Positions 26,763 through 34,893 of a DNA stretch of 59,642 nucleotides are shown here, in pieces; the first letter of the stretch is position 1, and each line of letters opens with the position of its first letter. The notes beneath the pieces are model-generated. The model saw nothing but the letters and a program-made list of their open reading frames with translations. It did not search any database and was not told the origin of the DNA. The stretch comes from an uncultured bacterium (GTDB lineage Bacteria > Verrucomicrobiota > Kiritimatiellia > RFP12 > UBA1067): the NCBI GenBank assembly GCA_902799955.1, contig CADCCQ010000064.1, forward strand, positions 1 through 59,642, given 5' to 3'. A program made the position numbers and the translations under genes.

Positions 26763-27476
26763 CATGCGTTGTCGGAGGAGGAGTTCGAGCGTATTCCCGC
26801 ATGGGGCGACGTGAAGGATTGGCCGGGGAAGATCGTGGGGACGTGCGATTACGAGTCGCGGGGGAGAAATGATTTGCGGTTGGAGGGGGACAATGCGGCG
26901 CGTGGCGGTCACGCGGGACGCGTGACCCTACCGTGGGATGAGGGATACGAGTATTGGTGGGATTTGTCTGAGGTGGCGTGTTTTGACCAGCTGATTCCGT
27001 GCAGGGGCAATGTGGGGATGTGGCAGATGTCCGAATCGCTTGCCGTGCAGGTGACGGCGGCGGACACTCTTGCGCGATGTGTAGGCGAGCAGGTTGCGAC
27101 GGCGGCGGATGCGGCGCGACTTTTTCACGCAGCGGTTCCGATCGCGGGTGCGCGTGAAGGTTTCTTCATATTGCCGCTCGACGATGCCGGCCGTGTGCTC
27201 TCGGCGCCGGTGCTTGTTTCGCTTGGCGCTCAGACTGGTACGGCGGCGGTTGATCCCGGCGAGGTGTTCCGCGAAGCGCTCAAGGCGGGCGCGCGTTCAA
27301 TCGTCGTCGCGCACAACCATCCATCGGGAGATCCAACGCCAAGCAAGGCAGACATCGCGGCGACGGCAGAATTGAAGGACCTCGCCGTTCGCCTCAAAAT
27401 CGGCTTCGTTGATCATGTCATAGTGGCCGGCTCCAACTCAGCATACGTATCCCTTGCCGAAGAGGGTGTTTTGTGA
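26589..27476 (+). CDS. ASCH domain - RadC/JAB domain fusion protein
   Basis: A 295-residue fusion. Residues 1-165 look like an ASCH (PUA-like) domain: GPYAVLIMLGIKRVENRS, GKIVGTCDYE and IPCRGNVGMWQM. Residues 170-295 are a RadC-type JAB/MPN domain with the metal motif HNHPSGDPTPSKAD (His242, His244, Asp255) and FVDHVIVAG. ASCH domains bind RNA or modified nucleotides; RadC-like JAB proteins occur in mobile and defence contexts, with unclear enzymatic role. A palindromic repeat is inserted in frame at about 107-115. The start at 26589 equals the start of the repeated segment; the longer ATG at 26562 overlaps the previous stop. It is the intact version of the fragment at 25371. A chromosomal-style GC content returns here. 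Confidence 0.8.
   Translation: MITSAFTCTGPYAVLIMLGIKRVENRSAMPVPAKGRCAVGCSKSFCKEEYGNFMQWAAHALSEEEFERIPAWGDVKDWPGKIVGTCDYESRGRNDLRLEGDNAARGGHAGRVTLPWDEGYEYWWDLSEVACFDQLIPCRGNVGMWQMSESLAVQVTAADTLARCVGEQVATAADAARLFHAAVPIAGAREGFFILPLDDAGRVLSAPVLVSLGAQTGTAAVDPGEVFREALKAGARSIVVAHNHPSGDPTPSKADIAATAELKDLAVRLKIGFVDHVIVAGSNSAYVSLAEEGVL
26905..26931 (-). repeat. In-frame palindromic element, copy 2
   Basis: Plus-strand stem GGTCACGCG (26907-26915), loop GGA, CGCGTGACC (26919-26927), followed by CTACC. Read on the minus strand it starts GGTAGGG and has the same GCGTCCCGC centre as copy 1 at 22984-23004. Two stem positions differ, and in each the partner base has changed too. Confidence 0.75.
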
Positions 27477-27576
27477 CAGACGCACTATGACAAACCAAAT
27501 GGCAATGAGTGAATCGTTATTAATCAATTTGTTCTATAATCTTACAATGACAAACAAACACTAAAGAAGGAATACA

Positions 27577-29844
27577 ATGAAGCAGGAGATCATCGACAGG
27601 ATACAGGCCGAGGTCGGGGCGTCGTCACGCCAGGTCGCGGCGGTGGAGAAGCTTCTCGCGGACGGTTCGACGGTGCCGTTCATCGCGAGGTACCGCAAGG
27701 AGATGCACGGCAACCTGGACGAGGTCGCAATCGGCAAGATCCAGGAGCGCCTCGCCTACTACGGGGAACTGGAGTCGCGCAAGGAGACGATTCTGAAGTC
27801 GATAGCGGACCAGGACAAGCTGACGCCCGAGCTCGAGGCGAAGATAAGGGACTGCTACCAGAAGTCCGCGCTCGAAGACCTCTACCAGCCGTACAAGCCG
27901 AAGCGCCGCACGCGCGCGCAGATTGCGAAGGAGAAGGGGTTCGGGCCGCTCGCCGACTCCATCTGGGATGGTCATCTTGACGATGCGGCCCTCAAGGCCG
28001 CATCCGAAGAGGACCTCCAGTATGCGCGCGACATCATCGCCGAGCGCGTGGCGGACATGGCAAACGTCAGGGGCTTTGTCAGGCGGCTCTTCGCGGACAA
28101 AGGCGTGTTGAAGAGCGAGGTCGCCTCCCCGAAGCCGACGGAGCCCACGAAGTTCGAGCAGTACTACGACTACTCGGAGCCCGTCGCGTCCATGCCTTCG
28201 CACCGGTACCTGGCGATAAGGCGCGGACAGAAGGAAGGCGTCCTCTGGACCCACCTCGAAGTCGACCGAGACAAGGCGCTAGAGGGGATGATGGAGCTTG
28301 TCGAGGCAGAGGCGCCAGGCTGCGGCTCGCCGTTCGCGCGCGAGCAGATTTCGACCGCCGCGGCGGACGCATACAAGCGGCTTCTGGCCCCATCGTGCGA
28401 GATCGACGTCTCCGTCGACAAGAAGATGGAGGCCGACCGCGCGGCGGTGGAGGTGTTCGCCGAGAACCTCCGCCACCTCCTCCTCGCCGCGCCGCTTGGC
28501 GAGAAGGCCGTCCTCGCAATCGACCCGGGCATCCGCACCGGCTGCAAGGTCGCGATGATGGACTCCACCGGCAAGTACCTCGGCAAGGCGGTCATCTTCC
28601 CGCAGCAGAAGCCGGAGGATTCCGCGAAGGCGATTGCGATGATCGTCAACAAGTACCGCCCGGAGGCGATCGCCGTCGGCAACGGCACGGCGGGGCGCGA
28701 GACGGAGGCGTTTGTGCGCGACACGCTGAAACGCCTGCATTCACAGCATCCCGAGATCCCGATCCCGATCGTCGTGAGCGTCAGCGAGGCGGGGGCGTCC
28801 GTCTACTCCGCGAGCGAGATAGCTCGGAAGGAGTTCCCCGACCTCGACCTGACGGTGAGGGGCGCGATATCCATCGGCCGCCGCCTCCAGGATCCGCTGG
28901 CGGAGCTCGTTAAGATCGACCCGAAGGCGATCGGCGTCGGGCAGTACCAGCACGACGTGCACCAGCCGCTTCTGGGCGCGAAGCTGGACGAGGTGGTCGT
29001 CAGCTGCGTGAACGGCGTCGGCGTCGAGCTCAACACGGCGTCCGCGCCTCTCCTTGAGCGCGTATCGGGCGTTGGCGCGTCGCTTGCGAAGTCGATAGTC
29101 GAGTGGCGCAACGAGCACGGCAAGTTCAGGAGCCGCGAGGATCTGAAGAAGGTGAAGGGCCTTGGCGACAAGGCGTTCGAGCAGTGCGCGGGGTTTCTGC
29201 GAATCCGCGACTCGGCGAATCCGCTCGACGCGTCCGCAGTGCATCCCGAGAGGTACGAGCTCGTCGGGAGGATGGCGGCGGACCTTGGCGTGACGGTGAA
29301 GGACCTCGTCGGCGACCCGCTCTGCGCGAAGAGGATCGACGTGCGTCGCTACATCTCGAACGAAGTCGGCGAGCCGACGCTCAAGGACATCGTCGCGGAG
29401 CTTGTCAAGCCTGGGCGCGACCCGCGCGCGGAGTTCGAGCCGCCGAAGTTCCGTGACGACGTGACGAAGATCGAGGACGTCCAGGAGGGCATGAAGCTAG
29501 AGGGGGTCGTCACAAACGTGACGGCGTTCGGCGCGTTCGTGGACATCGGCGTCCACCAGGACGGGCTCGTCCACCTCTCCGAGCTTAGCGACGCGTTCGT
29601 ATCCGACCCCAAGACGGTCGTGAAGACGGGCGACAGGCTCAAGGTGACGGTGATAGGCGTTGACCGCGCGCGCGGGCGCATAGCGCTTTCGGCGAAGACG
29701 AATCCGGTTGTCGGCGGCGCGCCTGCCGGCGCCGGCGGCGGTGCCAGGCCGCCGCGCCCGCCCGCCCAGCGCCGCGGCCCGCAGACGACTTTCGCCCCGA
29801 AGTCGGGGTCCGGCTTCAACTGCAACCCGTTCGCCGGGCTGTGA
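27577..29844 (+). CDS. tex: Tex family RNA-binding transcription accessory protein
   Basis: A 755-residue Tex protein, a conserved nucleic-acid-binding factor related to eukaryotic Spt6. Domains: N-terminal Tex helices (1-200) with TVPFIARYRKEMHGNLDE; YqgF-like RNase H fold with AVLAIDPGIRTGCKVAMMDS and VGNGTAGRETE; helix-hairpin-helix region QYQHDVHQPLLGAKLDEVV and GVGASLAKSIVEWR; C-terminal S1 domain GVVTNVTAFGAFVDIGVHQD (about 655-725). It ends in a Gly/Pro/Arg tail. Start supported by AAGAAGGAA before the ATG; a TATAAT at 27535-27540 is the likely -10. Monocistronic and convergent with the regulator gene downstream. Full length and intact. Confidence 0.95.
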   Translation: MKQEIIDRIQAEVGASSRQVAAVEKLLADGSTVPFIARYRKEMHGNLDEVAIGKIQERLAYYGELESRKETILKSIADQDKLTPELEAKIRDCYQKSALEDLYQPYKPKRRTRAQIAKEKGFGPLADSIWDGHLDDAALKAASEEDLQYARDIIAERVADMANVRGFVRRLFADKGVLKSEVASPKPTEPTKFEQYYDYSEPVASMPSHRYLAIRRGQKEGVLWTHLEVDRDKALEGMMELVEAEAPGCGSPFAREQISTAAADAYKRLLAPSCEIDVSVDKKMEADRAAVEVFAENLRHLLLAAPLGEKAVLAIDPGIRTGCKVAMMDSTGKYLGKAVIFPQQKPEDSAKAIAMIVNKYRPEAIAVGNGTAGRETEAFVRDTLKRLHSQHPEIPIPIVVSVSEAGASVYSASEIARKEFPDLDLTVRGAISIGRRLQDPLAELVKIDPKAIGVGQYQHDVHQPLLGAKLDEVVVSCVNGVGVELNTASAPLLERVSGVGASLAKSIVEWRNEHGKFRSREDLKKVKGLGDKAFEQCAGFLRIRDSANPLDASAVHPERYELVGRMAADLGVTVKDLVGDPLCAKRIDVRRYISNEVGEPTLKDIVAELVKPGRDPRAEFEPPKFRDDVTKIEDVQEGMKLEGVVTNVTAFGAFVDIGVHQDGLVHLSELSDAFVSDPKTVVKTGDRLKVTVIGVDRARGRIALSAKTNPVVGGAPAGAGGGARPPRPPAQRRGPQTTFAPKSGSGFNCNPFAGL

Positions 29845-29874
29845 ACGGACGCTAAGCGGGGAAGTCGCTAGTGG

Positions 29875-30987
29875 CTAGTGGCCAGTTGGCTGATTTGACT
29901 GCGTTGAGGATCGGATGACCATCTGCGCGTCGAGGAGGATGGCGCGCGGGGCGAGGCCGGGGTTGCGGATGCGCTGGAGGAGCGACTCTACGGCGGTCTC
30001 CGCAAGTAGTTTCACCGGCTGGCGGATGGTGGTGAGCGGCGGGTTGAGCAACTTGGCGATCTTCGCGTCGTCGAATCCTGCCACGCGCACCTTGTCCGGC
30101 ACCTTGAAGCCGAGCGCCCCAAGCGTCTGGAGAAGCTGCGCCGCGAGCGGATCGTTGCGGCAGACGAATGCGTCTGGACGTCCCTTGCCGCGCATCAGCC
30201 GCCTGAACGCCGCTATGCTGGCAGGCGAGGTTTCGATGATGAAGTCGTTCTTCCAGACGAGTCCTGCGTCGATTGCGGCCTGCGCCACGCCCTGGATTCG
30301 CGCGCGGATGGTGCTGGCGTAGTCGGGCTGGGTGAGAAAGCGGATGTTGCGCGCGCCCGCGTCGATCAGGTGCTTTGCGAGCCGGTATCCCGCCTGCATG
30401 TTGTCGATGCCCACGAGGTCGTACGGACTTCTCGCCGGCGGCGGCAGGTAGTCGCGGTCGATGAGGACGACGGGGATGTTTCTTGCCGCGAGTACGTCCA
30501 GCACTTTCTTCGTCGCCTCGTGCGAGCCGGGGATGAGGTCCACCGGTTCCAGCAGCACGCCTGCCGTGCGCCGCGAGGCGTAGGCGTTCGCGATGTCGAG
30601 CGCCCAGCGTCCGCGGTCGCGCGCCTCCGGGGCGGAGACGTCGCCGAGGAGCGTGTCGTACCCTGCGTTGCGCGCGGCGGACGCGATGCCGTCGCAGAGG
30701 TCCGTGAAGAAGTCGATCCTGTGGTAGTCGGGCGCGATCACGCCGAGCGCGCCGGCCGCGTTGCGCGCGGCGAAGGTGAGGTACGACCCGGAGCCGCTGC
30801 GCGACTCCAGAAGCCCATCGCGCTTCAGCTCGCGGAGCGCGCGTTCCACGGTCGGGCGGCTTGCGCCGAACCTGCGCGCGAGCGCCTTCTCGCTCGGGAA
30901 GCGTTCGTGCGATTCGTATTTGCCGTTGAGGATCTCGCGCTTGAGCGTGTCCGCCACGACAAGGTACTTTGCGGTGTGTTCTTTCAC
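29875..30987 (-). CDS. AraR-like regulator: GntR winged helix plus LacI-type sugar-binding domain
   Basis: A 370-residue transcription factor. Residues 5-72 form a GntR winged helix (LKREILNGKYESHERFPSEK, ASRPTVERALRELKRDGLLE) and 78-365 a type-1 periplasmic-binding-protein domain (ALGVIAPDYHRIDFFTDLCD, PVVLIDRDYL, VRVAGFDDAKIAKLLNPPL). This architecture is that of AraR, a repressor released by L-arabinose in Bacillus; here the ligand is unknown but a pentose is plausible. The start is a GTG, since the TATAAT box ends only 6 bases upstream, making the mRNA leaderless. Its promoter carries the same operator as the GH51 operon and the acetylesterase, implying autoregulation and control of those genes. 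That link is inference from the shared sites. Confidence 0.88.
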   Translation of the reverse strand: MKEHTAKYLVVADTLKREILNGKYESHERFPSEKALARRFGASRPTVERALRELKRDGLLESRSGSGSYLTFAARNAAGALGVIAPDYHRIDFFTDLCDGIASAARNAGYDTLLGDVSAPEARDRGRWALDIANAYASRRTAGVLLEPVDLIPGSHEATKKVLDVLAARNIPVVLIDRDYLPPPARSPYDLVGIDNMQAGYRLAKHLIDAGARNIRFLTQPDYASTIRARIQGVAQAAIDAGLVWKNDFIIETSPASIAAFRRLMRGKGRPDAFVCRNDPLAAQLLQTLGALGFKVPDKVRVAGFDDAKIAKLLNPPLTTIRQPVKLLAETAVESLLQRIRNPGLAPRAILLDAQMVIRSSTQSNQPTGH

Positions 30988-30993
30988 GCTGCT

Positions 30994-31091
30994 ATTATAT
31001 CACAACAAAACAGTGTTGTCTCTACCTCCGTCCATCATTCCTCTTCGTCAGGACGTGCGCATACGGGTATTATACTACAACGGGAACATTG
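30994..31091 (-). promoter_or_regulatory. Repeated promoter-operator cassette, copy B (regulator gene)
   Basis: Minus-strand copy. -10 TATAAT at 30994-30999 in TGATATAAT context, -35 GAGACA 17 bp upstream, spacer filled by the operator ACAACACTGTTTTGTTGT (31002-31019). A second TATAAT lies at 31069-31074. The intervening 50 bp match copy A closely. The first box leads into the leaderless GTG start at 30987. Confidence 0.75.
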
Positions 31092-31171
31092 TTTTAATGC
31101 GCGCACGCCTTTGACCTGCAAAACCTGCCAATGCAGCTTTTTTCGCGGCGGCGAGAAAACGTGCTTTGCAA

Positions 31172-31182
31172 TATGCTATAAT
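31172..31182 (+). promoter_or_regulatory. Extended -10 promoter
   Basis: TGCTATAAT (TATAAT at 31177-31182) upstream of the truncated ORF at 31251. The stretch before it (31093-31170) holds a short CTGC-CAAT-GCAG hairpin with a T run at about 31120-31141 and nothing else I recognise. Confidence 0.5.
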
Positions 31183-31250
31183 CGCCAAGAACAATTGTGG
31201 AGAGAGTCCCCATAAAGGCAATCTTGTCTGGCAACAACGGAGAAACAAAA

Positions 31251-31376
31251 ATGAGCGAAACAAGCAAAACGTACAGGTGTGCGGGCGGCACATTGAAGTG
31301 CCTCCTCGTTGGATTGATGGCGCTCGTCGTGGGTGCCAGTGGGGACTGTCCCCGCAGGGTTCTGAAGAAACCATAA
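31251..31376 (+). pseudogene. Signal-peptide remnant of a lost secreted protein
   Basis: A 41-codon ORF with promoter and start intact: MSETSKTYRCAGGTLKCLLV then GLMALVVGASG is a good export signal. Immediately after it the sequence enters the GGGGACTGTCCCC hairpin repeat (31341-31353) and stops at 31376. It looks like the 5' end of a secreted-protein gene whose body was lost at a repeat. The remaining 114 bases to the ATPase gene hold that gene's promoter and two partial direct repeats (ATAAAATGTAA-like). Confidence 0.5.
31341..31353. repeat. GGGGAC hairpin repeat, copy 1
   Basis: GGGGACTGTCCCC followed by GCAGGG. One of five short GC palindromes of the same family in the window (others at 32917, 35148, 52011, 54452), all outside intact genes or at their edges. 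Confidence 0.6.
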
Positions 31377-31458
31377 TAAAGTGCGAAATACGGTTCGTCA
31401 TGGTTGCGATAAAATGTAAAAAAGATGGCTTTACACTATTGATAAAATGTAAGAGTCA

Positions 31459-31467
31459 TGATATAAT
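31459..31467 (+). promoter_or_regulatory. Extended -10 promoter of the ATPase gene
   Basis: TGATATAAT, TATAAT at 31462-31467, 23 bases before the ATG, which has its own GGGAGAA ribosome-binding site. Confidence 0.65.
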
Positions 31468-31490
31468 ATGCACCATACAGGGAGAATATC

Positions 31491-32828
31491 ATGATAAAAC
31501 GCAAGATAGAGAAAGATTTGGAACGGTTCTATGAATCGGGCGGGAAATATGCTTTGCTCATAGATGGCGCACGGCAAGTGGGTAAGACCTACATTGTCGA
31601 GCGTTTTGCCGAACGGCATTATGATGTTTTCATCAAAGTGGATTTTGTCACCATGAAGGGTGCGAAGGCCATCTTTGAGGACGTGGAGGACGAAAAGGAT
31701 GTCCTGCTTCGCATTTCCGCGTTCACGACGAAGGGGATCAAGCGAGGACGGACACTTGTCTTTTTTGACGAAGTACAGGAATGTCCCGAGGCGGTGACGT
31801 TCATCAAACCTCTCGTACAGGAGGGGGGATGCCATTACATCCTGAGCGGGTCGTTGCTTGGCGTTGAACTCAAGAACATACGATCGGTCCCCGTTGGATT
31901 CATGGACGAGGTGAAGATGTTTCCTCTTGACTTCGAGGAGTTCGTGAATGCTTGCGGCGAACGTCCCGAAATCATAGAGGAGGCACACAGGGCGTGGCTT
32001 GACCAAAAACCGCTGGCCACGATATACCACAATCGGCTGCTGAAGCTTTTCAGACTCTACCTCGTCGTTGGCGGGATGCCTGCGGCTGTGCAATCGTACC
32101 TTGACACGCGGGATGTCATGAAGGTCGTCCGCGAGCAGAGGAAAATAATCGCCATGTACCGGCGGGACATCAGCAAGTATGACGAGAAGAACGCATTGCG
32201 CATCAGGCTTGTGTTTGATCGGATTCCAGCCGAGCTGAACAAGAAGAACAAACGCTACTACGTTTCATCGATACAGCCAGAGGAACGCTTTGAGAACCTT
32301 GAGGATGAATTCGTCTGGCTCAAGGAGGCCGGAGTCGCGATTCCGTCATATAACATAACGGAACCTGTACTTCCACTCGTCCTTGGGGCAAAGCCAAATC
32401 TGTTCAAGCTTTTCTCGAACGACGTAGGGCTTCTCGCCGCGCAGTACATGAACGGAATCCAGCTGGACATACTCAACGGCGTTAAGTCCATCAACTTCGG
32501 TGCGATATACGAGAATGCCGTTGCGCAGGAATTGAAGGCACACGGCATCGACCCGCTTTACTACAATTCGCCGAGACATGGCGAACTGGACTTTGTCGTT
32601 GAGCAAGGCGGGAAGGTTGTTCCCGTGGAAGTGAAAAGCGGCAAGCACTACCAGAGGCATCATGCGCTTGCCCACGTGATGTCCGTTCCCGAGTATGGGA
32701 TAGAAACCGCGATTGTATTCAATGACAATACGCTTGCCGTCAAGGACAACATCCTCTATGCGCCGGTGTATATGTCGATGTTTCTTTCGCCTCCGCAGCT
32801 ACCAGACAAGATGATTTACGAAATATAG
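31491..32828 (+). CDS. AAA ATPase of the DUF4143 family
   Basis: A 445-residue protein with an N-terminal AAA_14-type ATPase (Walker A DGARQVGKTYIVERF, Walker B TLVFFDEVQECPEA, sensor YILSGSLLGVEL) and a C-terminal DUF4143 segment that includes a nuclease-like fold region (ELDFVVEQGGKVVPVEVKSG, matching the D-E-K pattern of PD-(D/E)XK nucleases). These proteins are abundant in Bacteroidetes and PVC genomes, often in variable regions, with unproven function. Lower GC than its neighbours suggests horizontal origin. Single gene with its own extended -10 promoter and ribosome-binding site. Intact at full family length. Whether it acts in defence or genome maintenance is not determinable here. Confidence 0.9.
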   Translation: MIKRKIEKDLERFYESGGKYALLIDGARQVGKTYIVERFAERHYDVFIKVDFVTMKGAKAIFEDVEDEKDVLLRISAFTTKGIKRGRTLVFFDEVQECPEAVTFIKPLVQEGGCHYILSGSLLGVELKNIRSVPVGFMDEVKMFPLDFEEFVNACGERPEIIEEAHRAWLDQKPLATIYHNRLLKLFRLYLVVGGMPAAVQSYLDTRDVMKVVREQRKIIAMYRRDISKYDEKNALRIRLVFDRIPAELNKKNKRYYVSSIQPEERFENLEDEFVWLKEAGVAIPSYNITEPVLPLVLGAKPNLFKLFSNDVGLLAAQYMNGIQLDILNGVKSINFGAIYENAVAQELKAHGIDPLYYNSPRHGELDFVVEQGGKVVPVEVKSGKHYQRHHALAHVMSVPEYGIETAIVFNDNTLAVKDNILYAPVYMSMFLSPPQLPDKMIYEI

Positions 32829-32916
32829 GAATCTTACGGGTGTAGCAAGGGTTATCGTCAAGTGTAATGGGGGCGATTGTCTGCCGATTCTCATTTCCCC
32901 GTTCCGGCTTGTTTTT

Positions 32917-32933
32917 GCGGGGACAGGCCCCGC
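32917..32933. repeat. GGGGAC hairpin repeat, copy 2
   Basis: GCGGGGACAGGCCCCGC between two convergent genes, where it may also act as a bidirectional terminator; preceded by GTTTTT. Confidence 0.6.
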
Positions 32934-32938
32934 GGGGA

Positions 32939-34078
32939 TTAATTGGTATGTTGGAGCTTTCGCCATTCCTTGGGGGCGACGCCCTCCGAGTCTCTGAAGA
33001 TGTTGGTGAAGTACGCCGGGTTGCAGTAGCCGAGCCTCGCGGCGATCTCGGCGAGCGTGAGGTCGGTGGCCGCCATCAGGCGCTTCGCCTCGTCCAGTCG
33101 CAGGCGCATCAGCATCTTGGATGGAGATAGACCGACGTCGTCCGCGAAGGCTCGGTCCAGAATGGCGCGGGAGACGCCCAGGCGTTCCGCAAGCTGCGCG
33201 GTTGACGGAGGGTTTGCCATATTGGCCATGAAGATGTCACGCACCCTGCGGACGGTGTCCGACGAGATGGCCAGCGTGTCGGTCGACGCCCGCTCGGCGA
33301 CGCCGCTCGGCTTGACGAGGATCGGCGCGGGCGGCGGCTCGCCCCCGTTCATCAGCCGGTCCAGCAGGGCTGCGCCCGTGTAGCCGATGCGGTGGATGTC
33401 GTGTTTCACGGAGGAAATCGGCACGGCCTGGTTCTCGCAAATCACCATGTCGTCGCCGACGCCCAGCACGGCCACGTCGCCCGGCACCGACAGCCCCGCG
33501 TCGATGGCGACGGACTCGACGCGCGAGGCGTCGGCGTCGTCGAAGCAGAACACGGCCAAGGGGCGCGGCGCCTTGCACAGTTTCGCCTTCAGCCAGCGAG
33601 AGAGCGCGTTCCAGTTGTCGGCGCCGGACTTGCGCGAGGCGAGCGCCCACGCCCACTTTTCGCAGTGGCCTTCCATCGCCTCGGAGAACGCGGCATGGCG
33701 CAGTTCGTGCTGGTGTCCCCATCCCGTCGAGAACCACGCCGCGTTTTTGTGCCGCTTCGACCTGAGATGCTCGGCCGCCATGCGCCCGATCGCCGCGTTG
33801 TCGCCCGCGACGCGGGGCAAGTTGACGTCGGGGCGAGACAGGCTGAGGTCAACGATGCGGACTCCTTGCCTGCGGAGCCTGCGCACGTATGAGAGCATCC
33901 CCGCGTCGTCGCGCAGGGTGACGAGCGCGCCGTCGCCGCTCCAGCCGTCCAGCGAGTGCGTCAGGTGGTCGGCGATCGTGAGGTGCCACGACCTGCTTCT
34001 GGCAAAAAGCGCAATGCCCTCGAGCCGCCTGGGGTTGGACGGCGTGAGGAGCAGCAGAACGTTGCGCATTTTCTTCAT
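32939..34078 (-). CDS. XylR-type regulator: LacI-like sensor plus AraC DNA-binding domain
   Basis: A 379-residue regulator. Residues 1-260 resemble a type-1 periplasmic-binding sensor (MKKMRNVLLLLTPSNPRRLE, PLAVFCFDDADASRVESVAI, VPGDVAVLGVGDDMVICEN); 270-379 are an AraC-type double helix-turn-helix (STAQLAERLGVSRAILDRAF, LTLAEIAARLGYCNPAYFTN). The layout equals E. coli XylR and relatives, which sense pentoses and activate catabolic genes. The ATG at 34078 is 7 bases after the PIN toxin stop, so it may be read from the toxin-antitoxin promoter; a TTG further upstream is not favoured. No xylose genes are adjacent, so the target is unknown; the glycan genes in this window are candidates. Confidence 0.88.
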   Translation of the reverse strand: MKKMRNVLLLLTPSNPRRLEGIALFARSRSWHLTIADHLTHSLDGWSGDGALVTLRDDAGMLSYVRRLRRQGVRIVDLSLSRPDVNLPRVAGDNAAIGRMAAEHLRSKRHKNAAWFSTGWGHQHELRHAAFSEAMEGHCEKWAWALASRKSGADNWNALSRWLKAKLCKAPRPLAVFCFDDADASRVESVAIDAGLSVPGDVAVLGVGDDMVICENQAVPISSVKHDIHRIGYTGAALLDRLMNGGEPPPAPILVKPSGVAERASTDTLAISSDTVRRVRDIFMANMANPPSTAQLAERLGVSRAILDRAFADDVGLSPSKMLMRLRLDEAKRLMAATDLTLAEIAARLGYCNPAYFTNIFRDSEGVAPKEWRKLQHTN

Positions 34079-34085
34079 GGTGGTT

Positions 34086-34445
34086 CTATGCAAGCATCCG
34101 GTTTACTTTGCGGTCGAACGACACCACTTTGTCGCCAAGTTGCCTGTTGTAAGCGACAAGAAGGCAGTCCACGAAATCAAGTTTGGTCGATCCGAATGTT
34201 GCCAATGCAGTGTCTAGTACCTCTGGATGCTCCGACTGGACTTCTTTTGTTAGAATCTGCAATTGTGACGCAAGTTCACCTCTCGGCACGGAATAGACAC
34301 CAAGAAGGACGTACACTACTTCAGCCAGGACTTCGGGCAATAGAAATGCACCGTTGCGTATCGTCTGCTCTGCGACCTTGAACATGGAGTCGTCGTCGTG
34401 GAGCATGTAGCGCAGCAGGATGTTGGCGTCAACGAGCGTTCGCAT
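34086..34445 (-). CDS. PIN-domain toxin (VapC-like)
   Basis: A 119-residue PIN ribonuclease: MRTLVDANILLRYMLHDDDS at the N-terminus supplies the first Asp, PEVLAEVVYVLLG the Glu, and KLDFVDCLLVAYNRQLG plus VVSFDRKVNRML the later acidic residues. PIN toxins of toxin-antitoxin pairs cleave tRNA or rRNA to stop growth. The start at 34445 follows GGAGGCC and overlaps the antitoxin gene by 17 bp, a typical coupled arrangement. The longer reading to 34538 is the antitoxin in another frame. Pairing with a RelB/DinJ-like rather than VapB-like antitoxin is a known mix-and-match type. Confidence 0.88.
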   Translation of the reverse strand: MRTLVDANILLRYMLHDDDSMFKVAEQTIRNGAFLLPEVLAEVVYVLLGVYSVPRGELASQLQILTKEVQSEHPEVLDTALATFGSTKLDFVDCLLVAYNRQLGDKVVSFDRKVNRMLA

Positions 34446-34710
34446 GCTTGGCCTCCATTGCGCGGGCAAACGCACCGGCTTCAAGTTTCCGCTTTTCTGA
34501 ATCAGCGTACTGCGAGAACGCGCCGCTGGCTGTTTCATGGTGCGGCATAGCTATGGCAATTGGCATGGAGCGTGTCAAAACGCACTGCCGCGCAAAAATA
34601 CGCAGAGCCTCGGCGAACGACGTGCCAAGTTCGCGGAACAGCTCTTCGGCGTCCTGTTTCAGCCCTGCATCCATGCGGAACTGCATGACGGTAGATTTTG
34701 TAGCGTACAT
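34429..34710 (-). CDS. RelB/DinJ-type antitoxin
   Basis: A 93-residue antitoxin partner of the PIN toxin. MYATKSTVMQFRMDAGLKQD, AEELFRELGTSFAEALRIFA is the ribbon-helix-helix region of the RelB/DinJ family; the C-terminal half is charged and would wrap the toxin. Start at 34710 behind AAGGAAA. It is transcribed from a consensus promoter at 34744-34772 whose spacer holds two direct ACAAATG repeats, likely bound by the antitoxin itself for autoregulation. No lesions. Confidence 0.85.
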   Translation of the reverse strand: MYATKSTVMQFRMDAGLKQDAEELFRELGTSFAEALRIFARQCVLTRSMPIAIAMPHHETASGAFSQYADSEKRKLEAGAFARAMEAKHANAR

Positions 34711-34743
34711 TGATGTTTCCTTTTCGTGGTCAAGATATAAAAG

Positions 34744-34772
34744 ATTATACTACAAATGTCTGACAAATGCAA
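34744..34772 (-). promoter_or_regulatory. Promoter of the antitoxin-toxin operon
   Basis: Minus strand: TTGCAT, 17-bp spacer, TATAAT (34744-34749). The spacer contains a direct repeat ACAAATG-4 bp-ACAAATG (plus-strand sense) and the small palindrome TGTCAGACA, a plausible autoregulatory site. Confidence 0.65.
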
Positions 34773-34818
34773 TAGGATTGTAAGAACGGGCGCATCTCTA
34801 TAATTCACCGCCTCGTCT

Positions 34819-34893
34819 TCTGTTGATTGGAAACAACTATTTGAAACAACTTCATTTTACGGCGGGCAACCGCCCGCCGGCTTAAGAACGCGC
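34819..34893 (-). repeat. 75-bp dispersed repeat with GC hairpin, copy 1
   Basis: Contains GGCGGGC-AACC-GCCCGCC, a perfect 7-bp stem with 4-base loop, beside an A/T-rich arm. An inverted copy with one mismatch in 75 lies at 58886-58960. The surrounding gene-free stretch (34773-35143) otherwise shows only short A/T-rich sequence and, near its end, a TATAAT at 35124-35129. Confidence 0.85.

Noticed and set aside
31166..31534. 122-residue open frame crossing the ATPase promoter
   Set aside because: Runs through a repeat hairpin, a promoter and the ATPase start in the wrong frame; the short signal-peptide remnant in another frame is better supported.
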